64,000 nt of DNA. It comes from Bacillota bacterium. Lineage in GTDB: Bacteria > Bacillota > Negativicutes > Sporomusales > CTSoil-080. Location: the NCBI GenBank assembly GCA_017889635.1, contig JAGGAC010000002.1, positions 84,744 to 148,743 of the forward strand, given 5' to 3'. Made by a program: the position numbers and the translations under genes. Below the pieces are notes generated by a model. It saw only the letters and a list, made by a program, of their open reading frames with translations. It was not told the origin of the DNA and made no database searches. Below are positions 17,829 through 27,671 of the stretch, piece by piece; positions within the stretch are counted from its first letter, which is position 1; every line of letters starts with the position of its first letter.

Positions 17829-18662
17829 TTATATTGCTTCTGCGATTCTTTCAACCTCGTTAGCTGTAGAAGCCAGTGCTTGCATAGTTGCCCCCATTTC
17901 TGCTGTTGCCGCAGCTTGCCTTTCACTAAGTTCTGAGGTGTTTTGAATTATTTTTACTACCCCAGTAGTCTCTTTATGAATATCTTGAAGAATCTTTTTG
18001 ATTTCACTAACCGATTGTGCACTATTAACCGCCATTTTGCGAATCTCGTCTGCCACAACAGCAAAACCACGGCCATGCTCGCCAGCTCGTGCGGCTTCAA
18101 TGGCGGCATTCAAACCAAGCAAATTCGAATTCGAAGCAACATCGCTGACAAACCGTAAAATATCATCCGTTTTATTAATTTGAGCTAATACACCTTCACC
18201 GCCAATCTTAACTTTGCTTAAATCTTCAGCCAATCGGGCGGCAGTAACTCCTAATTCTTCAGTTGTTGCTGCAACTTCCTCAGTTGTAGCGGCTATTGTT
18301 TGTGCCGTTGTATGAAGCGTATCATAAACATCCAAACTCACTGCCACACTGAGAACGCCACTAATATTACCAGCATCATCAAATATCGGAGTATTCGTAG
18401 TTTTCCATTTAAAGCCAAAAATTTCCTTAGGAACAATAATCGTAAGTTTTCTTCGCTCTTTAATGCAATTAAAAGTCAATGCATCAGAAGGAAGCCTGTC
18501 ACCAACTTTAAATGCTGGTATTTGCGGGTTTTTCAAATGAAAATCTGCCATGTGATGAGCAAGTACATAACCATCTCTGTCTATTACAAGAACGCTGCAA
18601 TCAACCGGAGATGATTCCTTAATTAGATCAGCGGAAGCGACAAGAGCCTCTAATTTAGTCAT
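17829..18662 (-). CDS. Soluble methyl-accepting-type sensor protein
   Basis: 277 residues from the ATG at 18662 (GTGGGGG upstream acts as ribosome site). No membrane segment. Residues about 1-120 form a PAS/cache-like sensor ([39 protein letters not shown]), and about 125-277 a shortened methyl-accepting signalling domain with the conserved hairpin tip [33 protein letters not shown]. Probably a cytoplasmic chemosensor. It lies between the GRE gene and the MFS gene on the same strand, so it may sense the same metabolite; that link is inference. Confidence 0.85.
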   Translation of the reverse strand: MTKLEALVASADLIKESSPVDCSVLVIDRDGYVLAHHMADFHLKNPQIPAFKVGDRLPSDALTFNCIKERRKLTIIVPKEIFGFKWKTTNTPIFDDAGNISGVLSVAVSLDVYDTLHTTAQTIAATTEEVAATTEELGVTAARLAEDLSKVKIGGEGVLAQINKTDDILRFVSDVASNSNLLGLNAAIEAARAGEHGRGFAVVADEIRKMAVNSAQSVSEIKKILQDIHKETTGVVKIIQNTSELSERQAAATAEMGATMQALASTANEVERIAEAI

Positions 18663-18727
18663 TTTAACTACCCCCACTTTTTTATCATTGCTACATCAAA
18701 CCTTAACCCGCATCAAAAAAGCGGAAT

Positions 18728-18766
18728 GGTAACCCGCACTGAATTCATAACCCACTGCGGATTACC
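18728..18766 (-). terminator. Terminator after the MFS gene
   Basis: 11-bp arms (GGTAATCCGCA/TGCGGGTTACC on the minus strand, one wobble) followed in the minus direction by ATTCCGC and a T-run. Confidence 0.6.
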
Positions 18767-18824
18767 TCCAAACCATTATTATCTTGTTAGAGCGGTAACA
18801 CCTTTTTAAAAGCTTATTCCTGTC

Positions 18825-20078
18825 CTATTTCCTGGCAAAAATCTTTGGTGGATTCATAGCCAATGCGAAAAAGCAACCAACAACTGCAACCGCGGTTACA
18901 ATCACCATTGATACTGAATAAAGGCCGGTAGTATGCAAAGCATATGAGCCTGCAAAAACACCTGCCGTACCACCAAAAACGCCGATACCCTGCGCCAAAC
19001 CGCCTAATTTACCGGTAACATGTTCCGGATAATTACGAGCGATGAAGGCGATGGAAGGCGGAATACACAGTGCCTGGAAGAATCCGGCCAAAATGAGGTT
19101 GACCAGCATAATTGATTCACTGCTGGTAACAAAAGCGAATTTCATGCCGGCACAGAAGATGGCAAAACCAATGAAACCAATGAAGACAACTGGTTTGGAA
19201 CGGCCACCAAAGAGTTTTTCCACAATGAAACCACTCAATACCGCCCCAACCATAAATGCGAACTGTAACGCTGTCATAAACTGACCGGCAGCCACTGGAC
19301 CTTTACCAAGACCTACCGGTGAATCAATCGCGATATAGCCGGGAATAAGATCATTGAACCCTTGCATTACCCAGGATAGCAAAACAACACACATTATTGC
19401 GCCCCAGGTTGCAGGCAGCTTCAACGCCGCCGCAAAGTCACTCTGACCACCAGCCGCTGTTCCAGCTTCTTCAGCCGATGGCATAGCAGGCGGCTTAGGT
19501 CCAAAAACAATTACCAGCGTCATTACCAAGGCAATTACAGTAATAACAGTCAGCCAAGCCATTGTAACAGCCCAATCACCAGTAGACTCAAACACAGCCG
19601 GTGCAACCATAAAGCCAATGGCAATCCCAAGTCCCATTGACATCCCCTGGATACCGGTAACAATCCCACGTTCATTTGCCGGAAACCATTGCGCCGCAAC
19701 CCTGGCAGTAGACGCCATAATCGGACCGGTACCAATACCCTCGATAATCCGAAGAACGCTCAGACCACCAAGGGTAGTCCCAAAAAACGGCATTGCCAGT
19801 TCACCGATCGCAATAAGTATAAGGCAAACAACCCAAACCCTAAACGGGCCGAAACGGTCAAGTAGCGCTCCACCAATAAGACAAAAGATCGCAACAAACA
19901 GGTTATACATTCCCATGGTAGCGCCAGTCGCTTCACCCAGACTGATACCAAGTGCTTTAGCTATCGGCCCCATCAATGGAGCAGGCGAAATCAGAGCTAC
20001 AGCAGTAGTTGCTGTTGTAATGCAAAGTGTAATCAAAACAAACCAACGAAAGCGCGGAAATAGTGCAGATGTACTCAT
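18825..20078 (-). CDS. MFS transporter, 12 membrane segments
   Basis: 417 residues with the pattern of the major facilitator superfamily: loop 2-3 motif GALLDRFGPFRV, an RIIEGIGTGP segment in helix 4, and two six-helix halves separated by a charged loop near residue 200 (GPKPPAMPSAEEAGT). AGAGGAG precedes the ATG. Substrate is not readable; similarity in style is to oxalate/formate and hexuronate-type antiporters. Context (GRE, activase, sensor) suggests it carries the GRE pathway substrate or product; inference only. Confidence 0.85.
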   Translation of the reverse strand: MSTSALFPRFRWFVLITLCITTATTAVALISPAPLMGPIAKALGISLGEATGATMGMYNLFVAIFCLIGGALLDRFGPFRVWVVCLILIAIGELAMPFFGTTLGGLSVLRIIEGIGTGPIMASTARVAAQWFPANERGIVTGIQGMSMGLGIAIGFMVAPAVFESTGDWAVTMAWLTVITVIALVMTLVIVFGPKPPAMPSAEEAGTAAGGQSDFAAALKLPATWGAIMCVVLLSWVMQGFNDLIPGYIAIDSPVGLGKGPVAAGQFMTALQFAFMVGAVLSGFIVEKLFGGRSKPVVFIGFIGFAIFCAGMKFAFVTSSESIMLVNLILAGFFQALCIPPSIAFIARNYPEHVTGKLGGLAQGIGVFGGTAGVFAGSYALHTTGLYSVSMVIVTAVAVVGCFFALAMNPPKIFARK

Positions 20079-20505
20079 TCATTTCTCCTCTTTTCTACGA
20101 TAATTACAATGTCCTTAACTGCATTTTAATGTTGATATTTCTGAGTAAAAATATTGCAACTCACCATCTCGCCCTTGATAGCTCAAGTTAATACCCAAAC
20201 CTTTACTCTATTAAAGCAATTCTGACTTTTAGCAAAAAATAGAATTCTAGAGGAATTCAGGCATTTAGATGCTTTATCGCCACCTTTTCACTAAAACATC
20301 CAGCTACATATTATCTACTTATACTATAAGCGAGGAATTAATAAACTACGTCTTACTTAACTATCTGCTTTGTTCGTAATCGGAGCAACATCGTTAGATC
20401 CTGATGGAGCTACCAATGTTGCTCCACTTGTTATCTTCTGAGAACCATCTGAATTGAAACTGTTATGCTTTTTTTACCTATAAACACCGCTTTTCAGCAG
20501 TCAGA
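20079..20505. other. Gene-free stretch between MFS and porin genes
   Basis: No coding signal. It holds an imperfect hairpin (GGAGCAACAT/ATGTTGCTCC, 20382-20391 with 20416-20425) downstream of the first porin, perhaps its terminator although no T-run follows, and presumably the MFS promoter. Confidence 0.4.
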
Positions 20506-21831
20506 CTATTTGAAGAAGAAATCAAGCTGTGCCCGGAAGAAATTGTCTTTTTTTCCACTAGTAACAGCAATACTACTATCTCTAGTAGAAGTACCAGCAT
20601 CAATATACTTCTGCATATCATACCAAACTGTCAATAGCGTGCTGTTCCACGGAGCATAATGCATGCCAACTCTAACGCCTTTCAGGTTGGCATAGTATCT
20701 ATCATCGTTACTTATGATTGAGTTACTTTCAAGGTTGTGATAGGCAACATAAAAATCATAAGTTTTAGCCACAAACGGGATAGCGTTTTTATACGTAAGT
20801 TGGGCGAAGTAGCCTTTATTAGCTTCATCATAATTAGATTTCACATAAGCTGCTTTGAAGGCCAGATCTTTACTTAATTTGGTGTCAAAACCGCCCTCAA
20901 AGTAATTATAGTAATCATCATTACCTATAGCCACAGGCGCTACACCTAGGTTAGTTTGATTTCTTTGATAAGAAGCCTTAATATTAGTATTCGGAGTAAC
21001 AGCAAAAACAACATCAGCTGCCTGGTAACCCATACTACCAAATGTCCCCTGAGGAACATACATGGTATCCTGACCAGCTACGAATGTGGTTTTTACCTTA
21101 TCACCGAAAGATACCAAAGCACCGCTGACTTCCAGGTAATCACCATGAGTCAGTCCATAAGCCGGAATGTATGTGAAGCGGCCAAGTTTAGCACTCATCC
21201 CGTTAAACTTTAAATCTGCGTAAGCCTGAAGACCAAAATGCTGCCAGTCGGCTTTCCCATTTGGAGAATCAGTTGAAGTATTGTTATTCCATTGCGTAGA
21301 ATTCTGTAAGAATTGTCTGTGCAGTTCACTCTGCGTAACTACTTGAAAATTGTCGTTGACTTTAAAATAGGTATTAAGTACGAATACCATACTTTTATCA
21401 TCGACTTTTTCTACGTCGTAATGATCATAACGGTTGCCAAAAATGCCAAAATAACTAAAATTGCTAGTATTATTTTTTAGCGCTGCTACGTTGTTTTCCA
21501 GAGTTGTCACCCTGGTGCCGAGACTCTGCAGTTCGGCGGAAAATTCACGTGCCAATTTTCCGATCAGTGCCTTGTTTTCAGCATCGGCTTTATCGACTTT
21601 AGTCATAGCGTTGGCTACAATTTGAGCCATTTCATAACGAGTCAGAGTTTTTTCGCCTCTATAAGTACCATCGCCCATACCATCGATGATACCGGCTTTA
21701 GCAAGCTTATTTACCGCCCCATAGGCCCAATGATTTGCCGGAACATCGCTAAATGGACTGACAGCCGCTGCGGCCACACTAGCGAAACAGAATATACACA
21801 CCATAATCATAGCGATTAGGCTTTTCTTCAT
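20506..21831 (-). CDS. SLH-anchored outer-membrane porin (OmpM type)
   Basis: 441 residues from the ATG at 21831 (GAGGTGG upstream). Order: signal peptide (MKKSLIAMIMVCIFCFASVAAAA), one S-layer-homology domain (about 26-82: FSDVPANHWAYGAVNKLAKAG, GDGTYRGEKTLTRYEMAQ), a coiled-coil stalk (about 95-125), then a beta-barrel rich in alternating aromatic strands ending in FFFK. This is the design of Negativicutes OmpM proteins, where the SLH domain ties the outer membrane to the modified peptidoglycan and the barrel is a porin. Very similar in barrel and signal peptide to the 22654 gene. Preceded by a long conserved leader (21931-22040). Confidence 0.92.
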   Translation of the reverse strand: MKKSLIAMIMVCIFCFASVAAAAVSPFSDVPANHWAYGAVNKLAKAGIIDGMGDGTYRGEKTLTRYEMAQIVANAMTKVDKADAENKALIGKLAREFSAELQSLGTRVTTLENNVAALKNNTSNFSYFGIFGNRYDHYDVEKVDDKSMVFVLNTYFKVNDNFQVVTQSELHRQFLQNSTQWNNNTSTDSPNGKADWQHFGLQAYADLKFNGMSAKLGRFTYIPAYGLTHGDYLEVSGALVSFGDKVKTTFVAGQDTMYVPQGTFGSMGYQAADVVFAVTPNTNIKASYQRNQTNLGVAPVAIGNDDYYNYFEGGFDTKLSKDLAFKAAYVKSNYDEANKGYFAQLTYKNAIPFVAKTYDFYVAYHNLESNSIISNDDRYYANLKGVRVGMHYAPWNSTLLTVWYDMQKYIDAGTSTRDSSIAVTSGKKDNFFRAQLDFFFK

Positions 21832-21930
21832 ATTTAACCACCTCATTCATTTTTTTAAGGAATTCCGTGGTTCATATATTGCTAGCACTAATCTGCGAAT
21901 CCAATTACTCCCAAGCTGAACACCAGCTGG

Positions 21931-22040
21931 TTTGACCCGGTTGTTCCGGTTTTCACGAAGTTCAGTGAACTATTCCACAGTTTCTTTCACTTTTCCGTTA
22001 AACCATTCTCGCCGAATCGGTTATGTCACCTCCCTTTCCC
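21931..22040 (-). ncRNA. Conserved structured leader of porin 1
   Basis: Transcribed as part of the 5' UTR about 100-210 nt before the porin start. Shared in order with porin 2's leader: GGGAGGTG, GCGGAAA-like block, GTGAAAGAAACT, AGTTCACTG, TTCGTGAAA, then a small CCGG/CCGG hairpin and GTCAAA. The TTCAC box can pair with GTGAA on either side, so two mutually exclusive hairpins are possible. Confidence 0.5.
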
Positions 22041-22519
22041 TTAAAGGTCTTTTAGTGCACACAACCCTCCTTTAACTAATGCGTTATTTATTATAAAATA
22101 GGTACCGCAAAGTTATAAGTTAAAGTATTATCGGCTTTCATTAACTATATGTAAGCAGCTATCCAAGAATTCATATAATATATCGATAATCAAAGTCGCC
22201 AATACTATAGCTTTTAATTGATATATATCAACCAACTAAAGAAATGCTTAACTATTTAAGCACTATTTAGGTATTATTCAAATTTTTGCTATAAATCTGA
22301 ATATTAATCTTAATTAAATATTATCCTATAAATTATTCGAAGTCAATTCCGCATTAATACCAATTAAGAATTAGTGAAATAACTATTATAAAAAGAACTT
22401 CTTTAGCTCCATTTATTTAAAGCGAGCTGTCCGTTATACGCTCGCTTTTAACTTGTGCTCTTTAATTGACAACCTGTCCATTTCAAGTACAAATACTAAC
22501 TATCATACTTAATCTAAAA

Positions 22520-22554
22520 AACGAAAACTCCCCTTAAAAGAGGGAGTTTTCGTT
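22520..22554 (-). terminator. Terminator after porin 2
   Basis: 13-bp perfect stem (22520-22532 with 22542-22554; AACGAAAACTCCC), with T-rich sequence following on the minus strand. The AT-rich remainder of 22041-22519 shows no gene, apart from a small AAAGCGAG/CTCGCTTT hairpin at 22420-22448. Confidence 0.75.
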
Positions 22555-22653
22555 AGACAGCAGGAGAGTCTTATCCTACTGAAGGAATTTGTTCAACCTT
22601 AGCTGAGCAAACTCCAGATTTTTTTACCGTCTGCTTCTTCGTTACCTCACAGA

Positions 22654-23655
22654 CTATTTGAAAAAGAAGTCCAGTTGAGCCCGGTAGAAATTCTGCGAAG
22701 CGCCGGTGCTGATATATTTGGCATTATCATACCATAAAGTCAGCAGCGAGCTATTCCACGGAGCATAATGTACACCATATTTGATACCTTTACGATCCGC
22801 CAAGAGCGGAATATCATTGCTCATAATTGAATTGGCTTCCAAATTGTGATAAGTCACAAACACATCATAGGTCTTAGCAACAAAAGGTATTGCATTTTTG
22901 TAACTAAGTTTAGCATAGTAGCCTTTGTTATCTGCACTAACATCTGACTTTACATATGCTGCTTCAAAACCTAAGTCTTGAGTTAATTTAGTGTCAAAAC
23001 CGCCTTCAAAATAATTAACGTCACTAGTGTCGGAATTTTGCATATAGACTGCCCGCACATTAGTATTTTGTGCAACCGGACAAACTACGTCAATTGCCTT
23101 ATAGTCGGTTTTTGCCAATTCCATATCAGGAATGTATAAGCTATTGCGGCCTGCAACAAGCGTTGTTTTAACATTATTGCCAAAAGAAACAAGACCACCA
23201 GTGACTTGTTGATAATCACCATGTACAAGACCGTAAGCCGGCAAATAACTGAACCGGCCAACTTTGGCGCTCCAGCCCTCGAAAGTGCCTTCTCCATAAA
23301 ACTGCCTGCCCACCTGATTCCAAGCCCGATTACCTGCTACAGACTCGTCATATGTGTGATGAAATTCACTTTGAGTTACAACTTTAAACTGATCGCTAAA
23401 TTTATAGGATGCGTTAAAAATAAAAACAGCACTTTTATCGGTAACTCCACTATCAGACTTGTGGTCATACCGGCTACCGAAGATACCAAGATAACTGAAC
23501 TTGTTCGAATCATTATTATCTGCGGCTACTGGAGTTTCTTCCTGCTGTGATACTTTATTAGCAGAATCATCTGCAGCTGTATTTGTGGCCGCAGCAGCCA
23601 CACTTGCAAAACATAATATTCCTGCCATAGTCATAGCGATTAGGCTTTTCTTCAT
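22654..23655 (-). CDS. Porin paralogue lacking the SLH anchor
   Basis: 333 residues. Signal peptide (MKKSLIAMTMAGILCFASVAAAA) and beta-barrel (from KFSYLGIFGSRYDH near residue 52 to the terminal FFFK) are close copies of the 20506 porin, but the SLH domain and coiled-coil stalk (about 100 residues) are replaced by a short acidic Ser/Thr/Asn-rich linker (NTAADDSANKVSQQEETPV). The frame is open, so this looks like a functional unanchored porin rather than debris. GAGGTGG precedes the ATG. The leader at 23755-23865 matches that of porin 1. Confidence 0.88.
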   Translation of the reverse strand: MKKSLIAMTMAGILCFASVAAAATNTAADDSANKVSQQEETPVAADNNDSNKFSYLGIFGSRYDHKSDSGVTDKSAVFIFNASYKFSDQFKVVTQSEFHHTYDESVAGNRAWNQVGRQFYGEGTFEGWSAKVGRFSYLPAYGLVHGDYQQVTGGLVSFGNNVKTTLVAGRNSLYIPDMELAKTDYKAIDVVCPVAQNTNVRAVYMQNSDTSDVNYFEGGFDTKLTQDLGFEAAYVKSDVSADNKGYYAKLSYKNAIPFVAKTYDVFVTYHNLEANSIMSNDIPLLADRKGIKYGVHYAPWNSSLLTLWYDNAKYISTGASQNFYRAQLDFFFK

Positions 23656-23754
23656 TTAGTTACCACCTCTTCATTTTTTTGAGGAATCCGTGTTTCATCT
23701 TGTCAACCATTAATGACTACGATTTTAACTACGACTGGCTAAAAGTATAGGCAT

Positions 23755-23865
23755 TTGACTCGGTTATTACCGTTTCACGAAAACAGTGAACTGTCCAAAG
23801 TTTCTTTCACTTTCCGCTAAACAGATTGCACCAAATCATAAATACCTGTGCCACCTCCCTTCCTC
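23755..23865 (-). ncRNA. Conserved structured leader of porin 2
   Basis: Same ordered boxes as the porin 1 leader. The small stems are kept while loops and one stem change: TTCAC-TGTTTTC-GTGAA here versus TTCAC-TGAACTTC-GTGAA, and CGGT-AATA-ACCG here versus CCGG-AACAA-CCGG. Confidence 0.5.
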
Positions 23866-24243
23866 TTCACTTTTTGTAGCTTTGCCTTCCACCCCCTTCA
23901 GCTAAACAAAAGTCTATCAATAAATAAGAAGTACAAGCAAAATTATAAGATATACTAATCTAACACCATCAAATATGTAAACCGCTAATCCGTACTAATA
24001 CTTACTACTGGATTAAGCGTTATTGACAAATTATAACCCAATTACCAAAGCAATCCCAATTTACTACAATTCATCTAATATATTGATTATTTGAGCTTTA
24101 AATACTGTTTAAAATTTGTTCAAATTTACCCTGTATAAATTTTATCCTATAAATTTGACTTAGTCAATTGATAATTAAATAATTAAGTATTGCCCAACAA
24201 TTAATTATTCAATTAATGTTTAGCAATGGGATTATACAAATAA

Positions 24244-24273
24244 ACTGACACCACTTTTAAAAGCGGTGTCAGT
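24244..24273 (-). terminator. Terminator after the thiolase gene
   Basis: 15-bp arms meeting at the centre (ACTGACACCGCTTTT/AAAAGTGGTGTCAGT on the minus strand, one G-U), then TTTATTT. The AT-rich region 23866-24243 shows no gene; it should hold the porin 2 promoter. Confidence 0.75.
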
Positions 24274-24346
24274 CAGCGTAATTTTTAAGTTATTCTACGG
24301 GAAAACATTCTTTTTACGGCCAATAAATAAACAATCCTGTTTATTT

Positions 24347-25516
24347 TTACACTCTTTCCAGGACGACAGAGACACCAGCACCGCCGCCAGCACAGAAGCT
24401 GATAAGACCAGTGCTAAGGTTACGCCTTTTCAATTCGTAAACTGTTTTAGCAACCAAAACAGCACCCGAACCTGCTAATGGATGACCATGAGCAATAGCG
24501 CCGCCGTTTACATTGAACTTGTCCTCAGGAATGTTAAGATCACGAACACAAGCAATTGACTGAGAAGCAAACGCTTCGTTGATTTCTACAAGGTCAATAT
24601 CCTTCATGGTCATGCCGGTTTTCTTGAACAATATATTTGTCGAAGCAACCGGTCCAACACCCATGATTTTAGGATCAACACCAGCCGTAGCATAAGCTTT
24701 GAATTTAGCCAAAATTTCAAGTCCCATCGATTTGGCCAATTCTTTTTCCATAACAACCATAGCGCCGCCGCCGTCACTCATTGGCGAACTATTGCCGGCA
24801 GTCAGAACGCCGTCCTTTTTAAACGACGGACGCAACTTAGCAAGACTTTCCATGCTAGTTTCAGGCCGCAAAGCTTCATCCTTGGTAAACATTGAAGTTT
24901 TGCCTTTACCCAAATTCACTTCAACCGGAACAATCTGCTCATTAAAATAACCTGCATCCCAGGCAGCAGCTAATTTTTGATGGCTGCGAACCGCAAATTT
25001 GTCACATTCCTCACGTGTTATGCCATACTTTTCTGCTATATTTTCAGCCGTAATACCCATTGGCAGATTGCCAAGTTCATCAGGAGCCGTATGAATTACG
25101 GACCACTGCGGCGCAGCCACCTGATAGCCGACAGTCGCTTTATCCATAACATAAGGCCGACGTGAGTCGCTTTCTACACCACCAGCAACAAGAACATCAT
25201 GATAGCCAGCTTCAATAAGAATTGCCGCATAAGCAAGCGCGTTAAGTGATGCCGGGCACTGACGATCAAGGGTAATACCGGGAACAGTGATCGGCAAACC
25301 AGCTGCCAGAGCAACCATACGGCCCATGTTGTTAATTTCATGGTTCATTAGATTAGCGTAGATTACATCTTCAATAATTGACGGATCAATCTTTGCCCTT
25401 TTAACAGCTTCTTTTACAGACAACGCGCCCAATTCATGAGCCGGAACCGACGCTAAAGCGCCACGGCACTTACCTACCGGTGTACGTACTGCGGAAACAA
25501 TTACTGCTTCTCTCAT
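24347..25516 (-). CDS. Thiolase (acetyl-CoA acyltransferase family)
   Basis: 389 residues from the ATG at 25516, which has AGGAGGAG upstream. Thiolase fold with nucleophile Cys87 (LDRQCPASLNAL), GGAIAHGHPLAGSG carrying the catalytic His, and the C-terminal Cys in SFCAGGGAG. The last motif is usually CIGGGQG and the first usually CSSG/CGSG, so this is an off-type thiolase whose acyl specificity should not be assumed to be acetoacetyl-CoA. It is the last gene in an operon with a BKACE and a hydroxyacyl dehydrogenase, which suggests thiolysis of a beta-ketoacyl-CoA made in that pathway. Confidence 0.88.
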   Translation of the reverse strand: MREAVIVSAVRTPVGKCRGALASVPAHELGALSVKEAVKRAKIDPSIIEDVIYANLMNHEINNMGRMVALAAGLPITVPGITLDRQCPASLNALAYAAILIEAGYHDVLVAGGVESDSRRPYVMDKATVGYQVAAPQWSVIHTAPDELGNLPMGITAENIAEKYGITREECDKFAVRSHQKLAAAWDAGYFNEQIVPVEVNLGKGKTSMFTKDEALRPETSMESLAKLRPSFKKDGVLTAGNSSPMSDGGGAMVVMEKELAKSMGLEILAKFKAYATAGVDPKIMGVGPVASTNILFKKTGMTMKDIDLVEINEAFASQSIACVRDLNIPEDKFNVNGGAIAHGHPLAGSGAVLVAKTVYELKRRNLSTGLISFCAGGGAGVSVVLERV

Positions 25517-25560
25517 TAAATATACTCCTCCTATTTGCTTGTTCATTAGTAAATAATTTT

Positions 25561-26385
25561 CTACTTAGCACCCTTTAGACCAAGAATTTTTCTTGCGTCA
25601 GCCGGAGTAGCAACATCCTTATTAAACTCCTTAATCAGACGAGCAGCCCGTTGTACTAATTCTACATTAGTCGCCAATCGATCAGGAGCATAGTAAATAT
25701 TGTCCTCCAGTCCTACCCTCACATTACCGCCAAGAGCAATAGCCGCATAGAGAAGCGGCAAATGGCCTTTGCCAATACCAAAAGCGGACCAGGTAGCATC
25801 TTTTGGCAACAGGTTTTTCAGATAAACCAAATCATCCACAGTGGCCATCGCCGCACCAAGTACACCAAGTACAAATTGATAGTGCGGTGGTGCTTTAAGC
25901 ACACCTTTTTTGATGAAGTAGTTAGTGGTATGAATCATTCCGGAGTCAAAAATTTCAAGTTCCGGTTTAATATTGTGTTCGATCATAACTTTGCCCAGTT
26001 TATCCAAGAACTGCGGTGAATTCATAAACACACCGGCAGGCATCCAGTTGAAGGACCCAGCGTCGAACGAAGCCATCTCTGGTTCAATCTCAATTAAATG
26101 AGCCATTCTTTCATCATCCGATGCCCGGTTGTCACCTGAAGTGGTCAGGTTAATTACAACATCGCATTTTTCTTTAACAAGATTAACTGCTTCTTTAAAG
26201 ATTTCCTTATTCATGGTACCTAGGCCTTCGGAATCCCGCATGTGCAAATGAACTACAGCAGCGCCAGCTTTCCAGCACTCGTAAGCATCGTTGGCAATTT
26301 CCTTAGGCGTCAAGGGAATATGCGGATTAGCATCTTTGGGAGTCACGGCACCAGTAAGAGCCGCAGTAATAATTACTTTATCCAT
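25561..26385 (-). CDS. Beta-keto acid cleavage enzyme (BKACE, DUF849/Kce family)
   Basis: 274 residues. TIM-barrel Zn enzyme: His46 and His48 in VVHLHMRD are the metal ligands known from Kce, and SGDNRASDDERM and DAGSFNW are family motifs. These enzymes condense a beta-keto acid with acetyl-CoA, giving acetoacetate and a new CoA ester; characterised members act on 3-keto-5-aminohexanoate, dehydrocarnitine and others. Here it lies between a carnitine-dehydrogenase-like gene and a thiolase, so a 3-hydroxy acid is probably oxidised and then cleaved. Substrate is not decided by the sequence. Confidence 0.9.
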   Translation of the reverse strand: MDKVIITAALTGAVTPKDANPHIPLTPKEIANDAYECWKAGAAVVHLHMRDSEGLGTMNKEIFKEAVNLVKEKCDVVINLTTSGDNRASDDERMAHLIEIEPEMASFDAGSFNWMPAGVFMNSPQFLDKLGKVMIEHNIKPELEIFDSGMIHTTNYFIKKGVLKAPPHYQFVLGVLGAAMATVDDLVYLKNLLPKDATWSAFGIGKGHLPLLYAAIALGGNVRVGLEDNIYYAPDRLATNVELVQRAARLIKEFNKDVATPADARKILGLKGAK

Positions 26386-26409
26386 GTTCTCACTCCATCA
26401 TTAAAATAA

Positions 26410-27375
26410 TTATAGCTTTTTATGCATCTTCAGTATTTCAATTAGCATATTATCCCGGAATTTGATAATTTCTTCCGGAGTTTTACCAAATTCAGCGGGG
26501 CGATTCTCAAGTTCCTTGAGCACACCTTCTTGCGCAACATCAGGCCACTCCAATGGAATATCAGTCCAATGCGCCATATCCTTGAGCCACATCTGGGAAG
26601 ATTCGCGAATCATGGTATACAAACCTTTAGCTCCGCCAGCTCCGCCACCAAGATGCATAGTTAGAATTGGACCAAGAATTGCCATGCGAAGTCCAGGGCC
26701 AAATAGCAACGCTTTATCAATATCCTCTACCGTACATACACCAGTTAAAATTAGATCCATGAACTCACGGGCTAAAGCAAGCTGCAATCGGTTGGCAATA
26801 AAACCCAGTGTCTCCTTGTTTAAGATAACTGGTTCTTTACCGATTTTTTCATAGAAATTATAGGCGCATTGCAATGCTTCCGTACTGGTTTTTTCACCTT
26901 TGGTTATTTCAACCAACGGAATTAGATGCGGCGGATTATAAGGATGTCCACCAACAAACCGTTCCGGATGCTCCGCAAATTTAGCAATCTCGGTAATTAA
27001 CAACCCCGATGTACTGCTGGCAACAATAGTATCAGGAGCAGTATACTTTTCAATTTCTACCACTACACTGCGCTTAATTTCATATCTTTCCGGGCCGCTC
27101 TCCTGAATAAACTGAGCATCCTTTACGGCTTCCTCAATGCTGGTAGTATAACTAACTCGTTGTTCCGCTTTGGCAGCCTCTTCTTTGTTTACGATTCCTT
27201 TATCAAGAAGAAAAGCTATATTGCTCGCAACATTTTTCTTCGCAACAGCCAATGGATCTTGACCAATGTCATAAATGCAAACCGGATATCCCCGGAGAGC
27301 GAAATTGGTCGCCCAGCTGGATCCAATAACACCCGCGCCTATACAAGCAACCTTTTTAATCTGCGCTACGTTCAT
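26410..27375 (-). CDS. 3-hydroxyacyl/carnitine dehydrogenase-like NAD enzyme
   Basis: 321 residues from the ATG at 27375 (GAAAGGAG upstream). Rossmann motif GAGVIGSSWATNFALRG, then the 3HCDH catalytic region GGHPYNPPHLIPLVEITKG (His and Glu of the dyad) and the NKETLGFIANRLQ segment. GHPYNPPHLIPLVE is the pattern of L-carnitine dehydrogenase and lambda-crystallin/L-gulonate dehydrogenases, which use free acids rather than CoA esters. Next to a BKACE this fits oxidation of a 3-hydroxy acid to the keto acid that BKACE cleaves. First gene of the HAD-BKACE-thiolase unit. Confidence 0.85.
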   Translation of the reverse strand: MNVAQIKKVACIGAGVIGSSWATNFALRGYPVCIYDIGQDPLAVAKKNVASNIAFLLDKGIVNKEEAAKAEQRVSYTTSIEEAVKDAQFIQESGPERYEIKRSVVVEIEKYTAPDTIVASSTSGLLITEIAKFAEHPERFVGGHPYNPPHLIPLVEITKGEKTSTEALQCAYNFYEKIGKEPVILNKETLGFIANRLQLALAREFMDLILTGVCTVEDIDKALLFGPGLRMAILGPILTMHLGGGAGGAKGLYTMIRESSQMWLKDMAHWTDIPLEWPDVAQEGVLKELENRPAEFGKTPEEIIKFRDNMLIEILKMHKKL

Positions 27376-27509
27376 AAAAGCTCCTTTCAGCATCCGAATA
27401 CCGTGTACCCAATTAAGCGGTGAACGGGTTACTTCCCCCCATCCATCGCATTAAGGCCATATCCGGACTCCTGTTACCATCCCAAGCACTGGAATAAAGT
27501 TACTAACGG

Positions 27510-27553
27510 AAGTCCCGAAACGAACTCTGATAGGCGAAAACGTTTCAGGACTT
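27510..27553 (-). terminator. Hairpin downstream of the SDR gene
   Basis: 13-bp arms with one mismatch (AAGTCCCGAAACG/CGTTTCAGGACTT, 27510-27522 with 27541-27553) in the 296-nt gap between the SDR gene and the hydroxyacyl dehydrogenase gene. Could be a terminator or processing site; no clear T-run. Confidence 0.4.
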
Positions 27554-27671
27554 CTCATTAACTATCTGCAATAATTTTCACAAACTAATTCCAAATATCT
27601 AACTTCTCTTTACCGCTACGCGGCTAAGCAAATACCTAAACAAATATACAAAATGTCTATCTGCCAACGAT

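Noticed and set aside
21990..22040. Leader peptide after the GGGAGGTG box in the porin leaders
   Set aside because: The downstream short frames differ completely between the two leaders, so no conserved peptide.
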